64,000 nucleotides of DNA from Owenia fusiformis (lineage: Eukaryota > Annelida > Polychaeta > Sabellida > Oweniidae): assembly GCA_903813345.2 (NCBI GenBank), contig CAIIXF020000011.1, positions 24,980,166-25,044,165 on the forward strand, in the 5' to 3' direction. A program made the position numbers and the translations under genes. The notes below the pieces were generated by a model. That model was not told the origin of the DNA, did not search any database, and worked only from the letters and a program-made list of their open reading frames with translations. Shown here piece after piece: positions 62,611 through 64,000 of this stretch. Numbering within the stretch: position 1 is the first letter of the stretch; each line of letters begins with the position of its first letter.

Positions 62611-64000
62611 GTAATTATATTAGTTATTCTATTGGATATCTTCCTGAATTCGAATTCTGCCAGATTTTTTGTTTTCCCGATTTAAAACTACTACTAAATA
62701 CTGTAAGTTAAACTGCAGATTACATAGCCGTTGGGACCAGGGGTTCGGTGGGTTCGGACGAACCCCTGGATAGGGTTTCCCCAAAAAATATTTGTTGAAA
62801 ACCAGAAACATTAAATTCAATTTATATGACCAGTAAATAAAAACATAATAAAGTTGTACAATTCTCTCCAAACGTTTGGCAATCTTAGGCAAGGGTTGCA
62901 GGGGCGTAGGAAGGTGTAAATTAAACACTACGCCAAAAATATTAAACATTATTGTGTCAAATCTTCTATCTCAAAACACATATTTTATGCTCGTAAAAGC
63001 TTCAATTTATGGCAATACCTTTCGAATGGTTTTCATCATATAAAATCAAAATGGAAATCCGATGTTTTAAAGCTCGGCACAACCTATTCTCACTTTTCTC
63101 ATGTAAATGTTACTTTTCTCGAACGATTTAGATTACCAATTTCCAATTAACACAGAGAGATTTAATATTTTTTGAATTTAGACACATATTATATAATTGT
63201 CTGATTCCACCGTGTGCCGTACAATACGGCATTACAGATTAATGAAACTTGTATGGTCAATCGATTTAAAGAAACATATATAATCGTGATCAATGTTACA
63301 ATTAGTCCTAATGACTGAACCCTTTTTTATAACAATTATTCGCAAGACCAAATAAGTACCCCCTCACCAAAGGTCAAATCGAGGTCAACGTGAGTGCCAA
63401 AAATGCTTTGAAATAAAATCCAGGTAAAAGCTTTCATAGAACTGAAGCAGGTATTGAATAATCACAATTTTAAGTTGTTTTTGTCTTTAACATTCATATT
63501 TCATAAATAAAAGCATTTGAATGGGTATAGCATTTATAATCCATCTACACAAAAATTATGAAAAGTCCTTTATAACGGAGATATAGTTATTCCCAAATTA
63601 AAGGGTGACGTTTTTGGGGTCACCTGTACTTGGAAAATGTAAAAAAATGTCATTCTGATTTTGACAGATGGAGGCAGGTCAAAAAGGTCAAATTTTCAAC
63701 CATGTACTTACCAAAATCCAACCACTGGTGATGCTAATGTAATTACAATAATTGGACTATATTTTTGGTTTTTGTAATGCCATCTATTCGTCTTTCCATT
63801 CGGCGGAAAGATTAATTAGTTCTGTATCTCCGGAGTTATCTCTATCTCCACGTTCAACAGCGACATCTGTGAATTTATCCCTACGTTCTATAACGAGGTG
63901 AGGATAGGTCATAAGCTTGAAGAAGCAAGATGTGAAGTTTGTGTGAACTCTTAAGTCTATCTCCCTAGAGCAGCTCGTTTTAACAAGATGCATATGTTCA

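Larger units (their letters stand above)
60240..64000. repeat. Segmental duplication, copy 2
   Basis: Same sequence as 1-3754 in direct orientation, about 0.2 percent different, continuing to the window edge. It implies a tandem unit of about 60.2 kb or a redundant assembly join. Confidence 0.97.

Overview
This is a eukaryotic, AT-rich, intron- and transposon-dominated window. It looks like a marine invertebrate nuclear genome (mollusc, hemichordate, lancelet or similar; the phylum is not decidable here). The evidence is spliced genes with GT-AG introns, CR1/Jockey-like and Tx1/L1-like LINEs, Tc1/mariner elements, a gypsy-like LTR element, tRNA-derived SINEs and many hairpin MITEs. No bacterial operons, rRNA or convincing functional tRNA were seen.

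Host genes. (1) The main gene is on the plus strand in eight exons between 2153 and 37776. All exon phases agree and give a 554-residue secreted protein: signal peptide, temptin-type domain (the Aplysia water-borne pheromone partner family), a short Cys-rich linker, and a complete two-domain copper type II monooxygenase of the DBH/PHM/MOXD family with all six copper ligands (H199, H200, H271, H346, H348, M421). (2) The last two exons of a plus-strand F5/8 type C (discoidin) protein lie at 50668-51149; its upstream exons were not found. (3) At 62398-62610 exon 1 of gene 1 appears again, inside a near-identical repeat of window bases 1-3754 at 60240-64000. This implies either a recent ~60.2 kb tandem duplication carrying the gene pair or an assembly duplication.

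Region by region. 1-2150: right arm of a TIR transposon, a 15-bp inverted minisatellite and a tandemly duplicated E-box-rich upstream region. 2366-26984: a 24.6 kb first intron that is a nest of transposons. A CR1/Jockey-like LINE (4275-4679 and 19215-19768) is split by a 14.5 kb TIR/foldback element (4680-19214, TTA target duplication). That element is itself split by a very young LTR retrotransposon (7275-15385) whose 2.7 kb LTRs each carry ~17 copies of a 63-bp minisatellite. A related TIR element (21417-24781) and a dead Tc1 element (25277-26903) follow. 27118-37259: later introns with MITEs, a mariner-type element and a ~146-bp repeat array. 37800-50470: intergenic, with hairpin elements, a LINE 3' end, SINEs and RING-like fragments. 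51600-54575: a degenerate Tx1/L1-type LINE on the minus strand, interrupted by a MITE. 55450-61218: inverted-repeat arms and a 4.4 kb TIR element with a 5-bp target duplication, containing satellites and a mariner-type element.

Functionally, the only pathway-level inference is a secreted chemical-signalling or oxidative-modification enzyme: a pheromone-type domain joined to a copper hydroxylase. All other coding traces are mobile-element remnants. Coordinates of repeat edges are by eye, and those of divergent repeats are approximate to tens of bases.
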